Source: JBARRS01 sp049644345 (lineage in GTDB: Bacteria > Actinomycetota > Thermoleophilia > Gaiellales > Gaiellaceae). Taken from it: a DNA stretch of 19,133 nucleotides. Below, piece by piece: positions 1 to 7,657 of the stretch. The stretch's first letter is position 1; every line of letters begins with the position of its first letter. The notes below the pieces were generated by a model. It was not told where the DNA came from. It did not search any database and worked only from the letters and a program-made list of their open reading frames with translations. The DNA lies in the NCBI GenBank assembly GCA_049644345.1, contig JBARRS010000122.1, positions 1-19,133 of the forward strand. The letters are read 5' to 3'. The translations under genes and the position numbers were made by a program.

Positions 1-2457
1 GTCCTGGAGGCGGCGCCGGTCGCAACCGCGCCGTTCGCCGGCGCAGTCCACACGGCCGCCGTCGGGACGATCCGCTCCGGCGCCGGGTCGATTCTGGCGG
101 TGCCGCCCGGCTACCTCGACCACATCCGGACGTTTCGGTTCCTGCGCGGGTCGCTGCGGCCCGGCGAGATCGTCTTCGACCAGCAGCTCGCGGCGACGCT
201 CCAGGTCCAGCCTGGAGACACGATCCGGCTCACACCTCGACCGGGAGCCGCGCCGCGTCGCTTCCGGGTGAGCGGCGTCGCGCTGGTGACCGCCCCGGAC
301 GTGCTCTTTCAGCCGCTCAACCCGCTGCTCGGCCCGGCCCCCGCCCAGCCCCCCGCGGACATCGCGATCCTGCCGCTGCAGACCTTCGCGCGGACGCTCG
401 CCCCGACGCTTCCGACGATCACGTCGGCGACGCCGGGCACGGCCGCCGTTCCGGGCGCTCAGAACGGCGTCCAGTGGCAGGTGCAGGCCCAGGTCGATTC
501 GCACGCCTTGAGCGGGAGCCCTGCTCATGCGTTCGCTCGTGCGAATCAGATCCGCAATGCCGTCGAGCGCTCTCTGCCCGGCCAGGTTGTCTTCGTCGAC
601 AACCTCTCCGACAGCCTCAACTCGGCTACCGGCGACGCGCTCTACGCCGAGACGCTCTACATCATGCTCGCCGTGCCCGGCGCGCTTGTCGCCCTGGCGC
701 TCGCGTACCTGGCGGCTCTCGGCACGGTCGAGCGCGACCGGCGCGACCTCGCGCTCCTCCGGGCGCGCGGAGCCTCGCGCGGCAGTCTGCTCTTCCTCGC
801 CGCCGCCGAGAGCGTTGCGATCGGGCTCGTCGCCGGCGCCCTCGGCACCGGCGCGGCGCTGCTGGCGGTCCGCCTCGAGGGCTCGGGTGGTGGAATCGGC
901 GGCACGCGCGTGCTCGCGACGTTCGGCATCTGCGTCGCATTCGCCTTCGCCGGCGCTGCCGCCGCGCGGATTGCAGCGAGCCTCAACGTCTTCCGGGCAA
1001 GCGTGAGCGAGGGGCGGCGCAGCACCCGCCGGCAGGGTCGCCCTCTCTGGGAGCGGCTCTACCTCGACGTCTTCTGCCTCGCAGGCAGTGGGCTCATCTA
1101 CTGGCTCACCGCCCGCACGGGCTTCTCGGCGGTGGTCAACCCTGACTCGAACCCGACGCTCTCGCTGTCGGTGTACATGTTCTTCGCTCCAGCCCTCCTC
1201 TGGCTCGGGGCGACGCTTCTGCTCGTCCGGCTGCGAGGTCGGGCGCTCGCCTGGCTCGCCTCGCGCGCCGCCGGCGGACGAGCGCGGTCATGGCGCGGAT
1301 TCCTGCTCGTCAGCGCCGGCCGCCGCGGCGCGGCCATCAACCGCGGCCTGCTCGTCGTCGGGCTCCTGCTCGCCTTCGGTGTCAACCTCGGAGTCTTCTC
1401 CGCCACGTATGACCAGCAGGCACGGATCGACGCCCGGCTGACGCTCGGCGCCGACGTCGTCGCCACAGCACCGCCCGGGACGATTCGGAAGCACGGGCTG
1501 GAGCGTCGGATCGCGCATCTCCCCGGCGTCGCCGGCACCACCGCGATCGATCACAGCTACGCCTACGTCGGCCCCGATCTCCAGGACATCTTCGGGATCG
1601 ACGCCGGAACCCTCACCCGGGCCACGAGTCTCCGCAACTCGTATTTCGTCGGTGACACCGCCGCGCACGTCCTCGCCCGGCTTCGCTCGACGCCGGACGG
1701 TGTCCTCGTCTCGAAGGAGACGATCAGTGACTACTCGCTGCGGCTGGGGGATCTCTTGAAGCTGCGCACGCTCGACCGGACGACAGGCCACTTTCGCGTG
1801 GTTCCCTTCCACGTCGTCGGTGTCGTCCAGGAGTTCCCCTCGGCCCCGCGCGACTCGTTCATGGTCGCGAACCTGACCTACCTCGAGCGGGCCACGCACG
1901 ACCCCGGTCCGAATGTGGTCTTCGTCCGGGCGAGCGGCGACCCCGGGTCGGTCGCGCAACGGGTTGCTGCCGCGACGCACTCGGACGGAACCCTCGTCAA
2001 GGACATCCACCGGCAGACGGCCCAGACGGTCAGCTCGATCACGACGGTCGACCTCGGGGGGATCAGCAGGATCGAGGAAGTGTTCGCCCTGGTGCTCGCG
2101 GCGGCCGCGATGGCGCTCTTCGTCGCAGTTGCTCTCGCGGAGCGACGGCAGGAGTTCGCGACGATGGCAGCGCTCGGCGCCTCGTTGCGCGAGATCGCAG
2201 GCTTTCTCTGGACCGAGGCGGCGCTCGTGCTGGGGGCTGCGCTTGCGCTTGCGGCCCTGCTCGGCTGGCTGCTGGCCGAGATGCTCGTCGCGATGCTGCA
2301 GCATGTCTTCGACCCGCCGCCCGACCATCTCGCGGCGCCCTGGGGGTTCCTCGCCGGTCTCGGGGCGGCAGCCGTCGTGGGTGGCGGCGTGGCGGCAGCT
2401 CTCGCAGCCGCAGGAATCCGGCGGCTGCCGCTTGGAGCCATACTGCGGGAGGAATGA
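1..2457 (+). CDS. FtsX-type ABC transporter permease, 5' end outside window
   Basis: This is the C-terminal part of a large membrane permease of the FtsX/MacB-like superfamily. These proteins work with a separate ATPase to move lipids, lipoproteins or peptides, or to transmit mechanical signals across the membrane. The reading frame is open from base 1, so the GTG at 100 is an internal codon and the true start lies upstream. Counting from base 100, a first FtsX-like membrane block lies at about residues 185-290 and contains the typical RDLALLRARGAS turn. Further helices follow at about 325-375, and another at about 415-435 leads into a second extracytoplasmic domain (about 440-655). A C-terminal FtsX block (about 660-780) contains the matching EFATMAALGAS turn. 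The duplicated layout is typical of large 8-10 helix permeases. The partner ATPase is not in the window. The stop overlaps the start of the response regulator gene by 4 bp (ATGA), so expression is probably coupled. The substrate cannot be told from sequence. Confidence 0.9.
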   Translation, partial: VLEAAPVATAPFAGAVHTAAVGTIRSGAGSILAVPPGYLDHIRTFRFLRGSLRPGEIVFDQQLAATLQVQPGDTIRLTPRPGAAPRRFRVSGVALVTAPDVLFQPLNPLLGPAPAQPPADIAILPLQTFARTLAPTLPTITSATPGTAAVPGAQNGVQWQVQAQVDSHALSGSPAHAFARANQIRNAVERSLPGQVVFVDNLSDSLNSATGDALYAETLYIMLAVPGALVALALAYLAALGTVERDRRDLALLRARGASRGSLLFLAAAESVAIGLVAGALGTGAALLAVRLEGSGGGIGGTRVLATFGICVAFAFAGAAAARIAASLNVFRASVSEGRRSTRRQGRPLWERLYLDVFCLAGSGLIYWLTARTGFSAVVNPDSNPTLSLSVYMFFAPALLWLGATLLLVRLRGRALAWLASRAAGGRARSWRGFLLVSAGRRGAAINRGLLVVGLLLAFGVNLGVFSATYDQQARIDARLTLGADVVATAPPGTIRKHGLERRIAHLPGVAGTTAIDHSYAYVGPDLQDIFGIDAGTLTRATSLRNSYFVGDTAAHVLARLRSTPDGVLVSKETISDYSLRLGDLLKLRTLDRTTGHFRVVPFHVVGVVQEFPSAPRDSFMVANLTYLERATHDPGPNVVFVRASGDPGSVAQRVAAATHSDGTLVKDIHRQTAQTVSSITTVDLGGISRIEEVFALVLAAAAMALFVAVALAERRQEFATMAALGASLREIAGFLWTEAALVLGAALALAALLGWLLAEMLVAMLQHVFDPPPDHLAAPWGFLAGLGAAAVVGGGVAAALAAAGIRRLPLGAILREE

Positions 2458-3122
2458 CGCGTGCCCGCGTATTGATTGCCGAGGACGATTTCGAGCTCCG
2501 ACGAGTGCTCGAGCGTGGCCTGGCGGAGGAGGGATTCGAGGCCGAGACAGTCGGCACCGGCGCGGACCTGCTCGCGCGCGCGGAGGCCGAGGCGCCAGAG
2601 CTGCTCGTTATCGACATCGGACTTCCGGACGCCGACGGTCGCGATCTGTGCCAGGCGCTCCGTACGCGGGGTATCCAGGCGCCCGTCCTGTTTCTGACTG
2701 CCCGTGACGCCCTGCCGGATCGGCTCTCGGGCTTCGAGGCGGGCGGCGACGACTACGTGACGAAGCCGTTTGTCTTCGCCGAGGTCGCAGCACGGTTACA
2801 GGCGCTCGCTCGTCGGGCTGGAGCCGACGGCGCAGTCGAGGCGGTCGGTCTGCGGCTCGACCCCGTCACCCATGCCGTTTCTTGCGGGCCGAGCACGACG
2901 GCGCTGACGCCGACGGAGTTCCGGCTGTTGGCGCGGCTGCTCGCCCGACCAGGTGAGGCGGTCCGCCGGAGGGAGCTGGTCCGGGCAGGCTGGCCGCACG
3001 GGGCGATCGTCCGATCCAATACGCTCGACGTATACGTGGCCCGGCTCCGCCGGAAGCTCCGACAGCTCGACGGAGCTCCGGAGATCGCGACGGTCCACGG
3101 CGTGGGATACGCCGTCCGATGA
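2454..3122 (+). CDS. OmpR/PhoB-family response regulator
   Basis: This 222-residue two-domain transcription factor is the output of a two-component system. The receiver (about 5-118) has the acidic pair D11/D12, the phospho-acceptor D54 in the VIDIGLPDADG loop, T82 and K104 in YVTKPF, so every residue needed for phosphorylation is present. The C-terminal winged helix (about 128-222) shows the LTPTEFRLLARL helix, the recognition segment around SNTLDVYVARLRRKL and the HGVGYAVR wing, all typical of OmpR/PhoB proteins that bind direct repeats. The ATG start overlaps the permease stop, and its own stop overlaps the kinase start, both as ATGA, so the three proteins are probably made together. The cognate kinase is very likely the next gene. 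Regulated genes are unknown; an 11-bp tandem repeat just after the kinase gene is a candidate target. Confidence 0.95.
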   Translation: MTRARVLIAEDDFELRRVLERGLAEEGFEAETVGTGADLLARAEAEAPELLVIDIGLPDADGRDLCQALRTRGIQAPVLFLTARDALPDRLSGFEAGGDDYVTKPFVFAEVAARLQALARRAGADGAVEAVGLRLDPVTHAVSCGPSTTALTPTEFRLLARLLARPGEAVRRRELVRAGWPHGAIVRSNTLDVYVARLRRKLRQLDGAPEIATVHGVGYAVR

Positions 3123-4471
3123 GCAGCCTGCCGGCTCCTCGCAGCATCCGCAGCCGGCTTCTGCTCACGGTCGTCGTCGCGGTGGCGCTCGCGCTGGCGG
3201 CGATGATCGCCGGCTTCAACCTCCTTCTTTCGCACAACCTCTCGCGGAACGCCGACCAGGTTCTGCACGCCCGCGTCTCGGCAGAGCTCGCCCTCGTTCA
3301 CGTGACGGGCGGCAGGCCCGTCGTCGGCGAGACTCCGGACGACGCAGCGGTCGACACCCAGGCCTGGATCTTCGCGGGTAAGCACGCCCTCGAGGCACCC
3401 CACGTCGGGGAGCGGGTCGCTGCGGCGGCTCGGTCCCTCGCTGGGAGGCGCGGTACGCACGACGTCGCGAACGCCGACACGCGCCTGTACGCCGCTCCGA
3501 TCGTGAGCCGCGGGCGCCGCCTCGGCACGGTCGTCGCCGCGGTGTCCCTCGCGCCGTACGAGCAGACGCAGCACACGGCGCTCGTCGCCTCACTCGTGCT
3601 CGGCGGCCTGCTCCTGCTCGTCGTCGCGCTGGCCGCGCGCTGGCTTTTGGCTTCATCGCTGCGGCCCGTCGCGCGGATGACGCGCCAGGCGGCGGCGTGG
3701 AGCGAGCACGATGTGGACCGCCGCTTCTCTTTGGGCGAGCCCTACGACGAGGTGACCGAGCTTGCCGCCACGCTCGACCGCTTGCTCGAGCGCCTAGCGG
3801 CGAGCCTGCGCCGCGAGCAGCAGTTCTCGGCGGAGCTCTCGCACGAGCTTCGCACGCCGCTCGCACGCGTGATCGCCGAGTCCGAGGTCGCGCTTCGCCG
3901 TGAGCGGCGGCCCGACGACTACCGCGCCGTGCTCGAGACCGTGCACAGCAATGCCCGGCAGCTGGCGCGCACGGTCGACGCGCTCGTGGCGGCCGCGAGG
4001 CATGACTCCGCCGTTGCACGCGGCACGGCAGACGCGTACGCCGTCTCCGCGCAGACGATCGAGGCGGTCGCGGGGCTCGCAGCGGAGCGCCAGCTCGAGC
4101 TCGTTGCCGTGCGTCCACCGATGCCGCTCCGGCTCGGAGTCGAGGCTGACCTCGCCGAGCGAATCCTCCAGCCTGTTGTCGAGAACGCCTGCCGCTACGG
4201 CCGGCGGAGCGTCCGCGTGCGGCTCGCGCGCGCCGCGTCCAGGGTTCGCTACGTCGTCGAGGACGACGGCCCCGGCGTTGCCCCCGAAGAGCGGGAATCG
4301 ATCTTCGAGCCGGGTACCCGCGGCGTGGCCGGGTACAGAGCGAACGGCGCCGGTGGTGCGGGTCTTGGGCTTGCGCTGGCGAGGCGTCTCGCCCGCAGCG
4401 CGTCCGGTGACGTCGACGTCGAGCCGAGCCCGGAAGGAGGCCGATTCATCGTGTCGCTCCCGGCCGCCTGA
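3119..4471 (+). CDS. Membrane sensor histidine kinase (HAMP-HisKA-HATPase)
   Basis: This 450-residue orthodox sensor kinase is the probable partner of the preceding response regulator. A first membrane helix spans about residues 13-35. An extracytoplasmic sensor segment of roughly 115 residues with no recognised fold follows, then a second helix at about 153-177 and a HAMP linker. The phospho-accepting histidine is H242 in the motif AELSHELRTPLAR. The ATP-binding domain has the N box around N356 (QPVVENACRYG), the G1 box at D383 (EDDGPGVAP) and the glycine-rich G2 box near residues 411-418 (AGGAGLGL), so it should be catalytically complete. The ATG overlaps the regulator's stop. A 9-bp hairpin covers its own stop codon and may tune expression of the downstream propeller gene. 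Linkage to an FtsX permease resembles envelope-stress or peptide-sensing systems, but the signal is not evident. Confidence 0.95.
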   Translation: MSSLPAPRSIRSRLLLTVVVAVALALAAMIAGFNLLLSHNLSRNADQVLHARVSAELALVHVTGGRPVVGETPDDAAVDTQAWIFAGKHALEAPHVGERVAAAARSLAGRRGTHDVANADTRLYAAPIVSRGRRLGTVVAAVSLAPYEQTQHTALVASLVLGGLLLLVVALAARWLLASSLRPVARMTRQAAAWSEHDVDRRFSLGEPYDEVTELAATLDRLLERLAASLRREQQFSAELSHELRTPLARVIAESEVALRRERRPDDYRAVLETVHSNARQLARTVDALVAAARHDSAVARGTADAYAVSAQTIEAVAGLAAERQLELVAVRPPMPLRLGVEADLAERILQPVVENACRYGRRSVRVRLARAASRVRYVVEDDGPGVAPEERESIFEPGTRGVAGYRANGAGGAGLGLALARRLARSASGDVDVEPSPEGGRFIVSLPAA

Positions 4472-4487
4472 CATGCGTTCAGGCGGC
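4463..4487 (+). terminator. Hairpin across kinase stop codon (possible weak terminator or processing site)
   Basis: A perfect 9-bp inverted repeat, GCCGCCTGA (4463-4471) and TCAGGCGGC (4479-4487), encloses a 7-nt loop and includes the kinase stop codon in its 5' arm. No clear T-run follows, so full intrinsic termination is uncertain. It could reduce read-through into the propeller gene or protect the upstream message. Its 3' arm overlaps the first copy of the tandem repeat at 4475-4496. Confidence 0.45.
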
Positions 4488-4496
4488 GTTCAGACG
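4475..4496 (+). promoter_or_regulatory. Tandem 11-bp direct repeat, candidate OmpR/PhoP-type binding site
   Basis: Two head-to-tail 11-bp units, GCGTTCAGGCG and GCGTTCAGACG, differ at one base and sit between the kinase stop and the propeller gene's GTG start at 4520. OmpR/PhoB-family regulators bind direct repeats with 11-bp spacing, and the GTTCA core recalls the repeat units of Streptomyces PhoP boxes. The linked regulator belongs to this family, so it is a natural candidate. No convincing -10 element is seen between the repeat and the start, and the first unit also forms a hairpin arm, so structural origin remains possible. Confidence 0.45.
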
Positions 4497-4519
4497 CGAC
4501 GGATCAAGGTGGAGACCCC

Positions 4520-6649
4520 GTGAGCCGGTCGCCCCTCACGCCGGTCGAACGGCGTCGACGGCAGTCTCGCAGGCGCGGTCTCCTGCCTGTGGGGCTCGTG
4601 CTCGGGGTCGGCCTGTTCGCGCTCGCCTGGTGGGTGCTGGCGGACGGGGGGTCGGGCTCCGGCAAGGCGAAGTCGCTCACTCGATCCCACACTGCCACGG
4701 CCCGTCAGCGCCTCGGTCGCCTGACGGCGAAGCCGGCACCGCCTCGACTTGTCGAGCGACGCACTGCTGCTTTGCCCGCTCCGGTTCAGGACGCCGCCGT
4801 CGCCGCGCTCGACAGCGGTCGCGAGATACTGCTCGGCGGGCTGACGGCGCAGGACACGTCAACCGACACGGTTCTGGTCGCAAGCGCGGGCGGCGCCCAT
4901 CGTCTCGGCCGGCTCCCTGCCGCCGTCCATGACGCAGCGGCGGTAAGGCTGGGCGGCGCCGTCTACCTGTTCGGCGGGGGCAGCGGCGTCCGCCAGACGG
5001 ATGCGATCGTCCGCGTCGATGCCGGATCGGGCGCGACGGCGACCGCGGGCCGGTTGCCGGCGCCGAGCTCCGACCAGGCCGCTGCCTCCGTGCAGGGCAT
5101 GGCGTACGTCGTGGGCGGCTATACGGGAAGCCGCTGGCTGGACACGATCGTCGCGTGGCGACCGGGGGCGGCCCCACACGTCGTCGCACACCTGCCGTCA
5201 CCCGTGCGTTATGCCGCGGTAACGGCGGTCGGCGACGGGCTCGTGATCGCCGGCGGCTCGCTTCCGAACGGCACTGCCAGCGACACGGTGCTCGAGTTTC
5301 TGCCTGCGACCGGTCGCCTCGTCCGGATCGGGCGGCTGCCGGCCCCGACGACGCACGCCGCGGCCGCGGCGCTCGGTGACGTCGCTTACGTGATCGGCGG
5401 TCGCGGTGCGGCGGTGGGCAGCGCAACGGGCCGTGTGGTCGCAGTCGACCTCGGCTCCCGGCGGATCCTGCCCGGCGGCCGCCTCTCGACGCCTCGCTCC
5501 GACCTCGCCGCCGCCGCGATCGGAACGGGGATTCTCCTGGCCGGAGGTCGCGGCGCCCGAGGCGCGGAGTCGGAGCTCAGTGCGCTCGTCCCCCACGTCG
5601 CGGCGCCCTCGGCTCGGCCCTCCCGTCCGGCCGTCCCTGCCACGGCGAAGGTCAACATCTACGCGTTCGACCGAGCAAACGAGCTTGCTCCTACCGCCGC
5701 CGCCGCCCTGCCGCGGATCTACGTCCCCAACAGCCAGAGCGCGACCGTGGACGTGATCGACCCGCGCACCTACAAGATCGTCGAGCACTTCCCGGTCGGT
5801 GCGCTACCTCAGCACGTGACTCCGGCCTATGACCTGAAGACCCTCTACGTGACCAACGACCTGGGCAACAGCCTGACACCGATCAATCCGCGGACGGGAA
5901 GGCCGGGCAAGCCGATCCCGGTCGACGACCCCTACAACATGTACTTCACGCCCAACGGGCGCTACGCGATCGTGGTCGCCGAGCGGCTGCGGCGGCTCGA
6001 CTTTCGCGACGCCCACAGCTTCAGGCTGCACCGGTCCCTCGCCGTCCCCTGTGTCGGAGTCGACCACATGGACTTCTCCGCGGACGGGCGGTACCTGCTC
6101 GCAAGCTGTGAGTTCTCGGGTCAGATCGTCAAGGTCGACGTGCGGCGCGAGCGCGTCGTCGGCGTGCTCAACCTTCCCGACGGTCGCGCGGGCATGCCGC
6201 AGGACGTCAAGCTCTCGGCGGACGGCAGGGTGTTCTACGTCGCCGACTTACACGCGAACGGGCTCTGGGAGCTGAACGGCGACCGGCTGAAGGTGATCGG
6301 CTTTCTGCGGACCGGCGCAGGAGTCCACGGCCTCTACCCAAGCCGGGACGGAAGGTTTCTGTATGCGACGAACCGTGGCGAGGGGTCGATCTCGGTGATC
6401 AGCTTCAGCACCCGCAGGGTCGTGGCGAAGTGGCGCATCCCCGGCGGCGGCAGCCCTGACATGGGCGGCGTCTCGGCCAACGGAAGGGTGCTCTGGCTCT
6501 CCGGCCGCTACAACGGCGTCGTCTATGCGATCTCGACCCGTAACGGGCGGTTGCTCGCCAGGATCTCCGTCGGTCAGGGGCCCCACGGCCTTTGCGTCTG
6601 GCCCCAACCGGGCCGCTACTCGCTCGGGCACACGGGCGAGCTGCGCTAG
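4520..6649 (+). CDS. Membrane-anchored double beta-propeller protein (Kelch-type + YVTN-type)
   Basis: This 709-residue protein has an Arg-rich N terminus (about 10-19), one hydrophobic anchor at about 21-41 and a long extracytoplasmic part built from two propellers. The first, about 83-365, has six Kelch-like units. Each combines a phrase such as GRLPAPSSDQAAA with a following GG turn (YVVGGYTG, VIAGGSLPN, YVIGGRGA). After a Pro/Ala-rich linker, a second propeller from R399 to near the C terminus has seven YVTN/YncE-like units (IYVPNSQSATVDVID, LYVTNDLGNSLTPIN, FLYATNRGEGSISVIS). The protein therefore probably presents two binding or scaffold surfaces outside the cell; no catalytic motif was found. 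The GTG start is preceded by a GGTGGAG ribosome-binding sequence. It lies 48 bp after the kinase gene and may belong to that operon or be a target of its regulator. Its stop shares bases with the opposing gene's stop. Confidence 0.85.
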   Translation: MSRSPLTPVERRRRQSRRRGLLPVGLVLGVGLFALAWWVLADGGSGSGKAKSLTRSHTATARQRLGRLTAKPAPPRLVERRTAALPAPVQDAAVAALDSGREILLGGLTAQDTSTDTVLVASAGGAHRLGRLPAAVHDAAAVRLGGAVYLFGGGSGVRQTDAIVRVDAGSGATATAGRLPAPSSDQAAASVQGMAYVVGGYTGSRWLDTIVAWRPGAAPHVVAHLPSPVRYAAVTAVGDGLVIAGGSLPNGTASDTVLEFLPATGRLVRIGRLPAPTTHAAAAALGDVAYVIGGRGAAVGSATGRVVAVDLGSRRILPGGRLSTPRSDLAAAAIGTGILLAGGRGARGAESELSALVPHVAAPSARPSRPAVPATAKVNIYAFDRANELAPTAAAALPRIYVPNSQSATVDVIDPRTYKIVEHFPVGALPQHVTPAYDLKTLYVTNDLGNSLTPINPRTGRPGKPIPVDDPYNMYFTPNGRYAIVVAERLRRLDFRDAHSFRLHRSLAVPCVGVDHMDFSADGRYLLASCEFSGQIVKVDVRRERVVGVLNLPDGRAGMPQDVKLSADGRVFYVADLHANGLWELNGDRLKVIGFLRTGAGVHGLYPSRDGRFLYATNRGEGSISVISFSTRRVVAKWRIPGGGSPDMGGVSANGRVLWLSGRYNGVVYAISTRNGRLLARISVGQGPHGLCVWPQPGRYSLGHTGELR

Positions 6650-7020
6650 TCCTCGGCGAACAGCGGCCGGATGAACTCGTCGAAGGTGGCCGCGTCGCAG
6701 CTCGCCACCGTCGCCGGTGCGAGCGCGCGCACCTCCATCGTCCGCGGGATACCCATCGCGAGCGCGACCTCGCCGAAGTAGTCGCCGGGACGCAGTACGC
6801 GCCGCGGGCCGAGCTCGCGCTGGCTGACCGTGAACAGTCCCGAGAGGACGACGTAGAAGCGGTCGCCCTGGTCGCCTTCGTGGAAGACCGCTTGCCCGGG
6901 AGCGACCTGGTGACGGTCCATCTTCGCGGCGAGCTTCGAGAGGATCTCACCGGGCAGCGAGGCGAGCAGCGGCACGCGCGAGAGCTCGGTTACCGATGCC
7001 GGTACGAATCGTGGACTCAC
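6646..7020 (-). CDS. Stand-alone cyclic-nucleotide-binding domain protein (Crp-like, no DNA-binding domain)
   Basis: This 124-residue protein consists of almost nothing but a cNMP-binding (Crp/Fnr effector) beta-barrel. The phosphate-binding cassette is visible as FGEVALAMGIPRTMEVRA (about 82-99), with the expected FGE and the PR pair at 92-93. Upstream are the typical GEILSKLAAKM helix and the FHEGDQGDRFYVVLSG barrel segment. The helix-turn-helix of a normal Crp/Fnr protein is absent and the gene ends right after the barrel (FIRPLFAED), so it cannot bind DNA in the usual way. It may act as a partner or sink for a cyclic nucleotide. The start is GTG, 19 bp from the divergent Nudix gene's start. 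Its stop overlaps the convergent propeller gene's stop in a shared CTAG. Whether it binds cAMP, another ligand or none is open. Confidence 0.85.
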   Translation of the reverse strand: MSPRFVPASVTELSRVPLLASLPGEILSKLAAKMDRHQVAPGQAVFHEGDQGDRFYVVLSGLFTVSQRELGPRRVLRPGDYFGEVALAMGIPRTMEVRALAPATVASCDAATFDEFIRPLFAED

Positions 7021-7027
7021 GCGCGTC

Positions 7028-7033
7028 TATTGT
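7028..7033. promoter_or_regulatory. Candidate shared -10 region between two divergent genes
   Basis: Only 19 bp separate the GTG starts of the cNMP-domain gene (minus) and the Nudix gene (plus). TATTGT (7028-7033) ends 6 nt before the Nudix GTG, the spacing expected of a leaderless promoter. The same AT-rich island reads CACAAT on the minus strand, 8 nt before the other GTG. No good -35 was seen on either strand. Confidence 0.3.
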
Positions 7034-7039
7034 GGCTGA

Positions 7040-7555
7040 GTGGGCGAGCTCGAAGGCTCGCAGTTCTGCCCGCGCTGCCGAACGGCGCTCGACCACGCCG
7101 CCGGCCGCGTCTCCTGTCCCGCCTGCGGCTTCGTCGCGTACGCCAACCCGAAGCCCACCGCGTCCGCCGTCTGCGTCGACGAGCGCGGCCGCGTGCTGCT
7201 GACGAAGCGCGCGATCCACCCGTTTCTCGGCGCCTGGGATCTGCCCGGCGGCTTCGTGGAGGAGAGCGAGCATCCGCTCGACGCGCTTCGCCGGGAGCTT
7301 CTGGAGGAGACGTCACTCGAGATCGAGCCGCTCGACTTCCTCGGAGTCTGGATGGACAAGTACGGCGGCGACTCGACGGCGCAGTCCACGATGAACCTGT
7401 GCTGGACCGCGCGCGTCGTCGCAGGGAAGCCGAGGCCCGCCGACGATGTCGCCGAGCTCGGCTGGTTCGGGCCGGAGGAGCTGCCCCCGAAGGGCGAGCT
7501 CGCGTTTGACAGTGTCGCCAGGGCGCTAGACGCCTGGCGCCGGCGCGAAGATTGA
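7040..7555 (+). CDS. Zinc-ribbon Nudix hydrolase
   Basis: This 171-residue protein is predicted to cleave a nucleoside diphosphate linked to another moiety (NADH, ADP-ribose or similar). An N-terminal zinc ribbon is formed by C10-PRC13 and C26-PAC29, as in NudC-like proteins. The Nudix box runs from G71 to L93 in the pattern G-x5-E-x7-RE-x2-EE-x-S-L. R85, E86, E89 and E90 are all present for metal binding, but the usual last glycine is replaced by S92. The GTG start was chosen because it places the zinc ribbon directly at the N terminus. No Shine-Dalgarno is visible and a TATTGT lies 6 nt upstream, so the message may be leaderless. The exact substrate cannot be assigned; NAD+ capping or turnover roles are possible by analogy with zinc-ribbon Nudix proteins. 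Confidence 0.9.
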   Translation: MGELEGSQFCPRCRTALDHAAGRVSCPACGFVAYANPKPTASAVCVDERGRVLLTKRAIHPFLGAWDLPGGFVEESEHPLDALRRELLEETSLEIEPLDFLGVWMDKYGGDSTAQSTMNLCWTARVVAGKPRPADDVAELGWFGPEELPPKGELAFDSVARALDAWRRRED

Positions 7556-7606
7556 TTAGAAACAGTGCGGCGACGGCGCGGAGAGTAGGCCCACCCGGCC
7601 CGAAAG

Positions 7607-7624
7607 TTAGGCCGTGCGGCCCAT
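7607..7624. other. GGCCG-NN-CGGCC palindrome in gap after Nudix gene
   Basis: TAGGCCG-TG-CGGCC forms an inverted repeat in the 102-bp gap between the Nudix gene and the small 48-residue gene. Over 18 positions it matches the operator-like palindrome at 13099-13116 at 14. A second, looser copy (TAGGCC-CAC-CCGGCC) begins at 7586. It could be an operator for the small gene or part of a terminator-like structure after the Nudix gene; the sequence does not decide. Confidence 0.3.
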
Positions 7625-7657
7625 GCGTCCGTCTGCTGCCCTGCCGATCATCCGCTC

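Noticed and set aside
100..102. GTG at 100 as the permease start
   Set aside because: The frame is open to base 1 and continues as plausible coding sequence, so the start lies outside the window.
6592..7509. Plus-strand open frame (305 codons) across the cNMP-domain and Nudix genes
   Set aside because: It would overlap two genes with strong motifs, and its product is Arg-rich shadow sequence.
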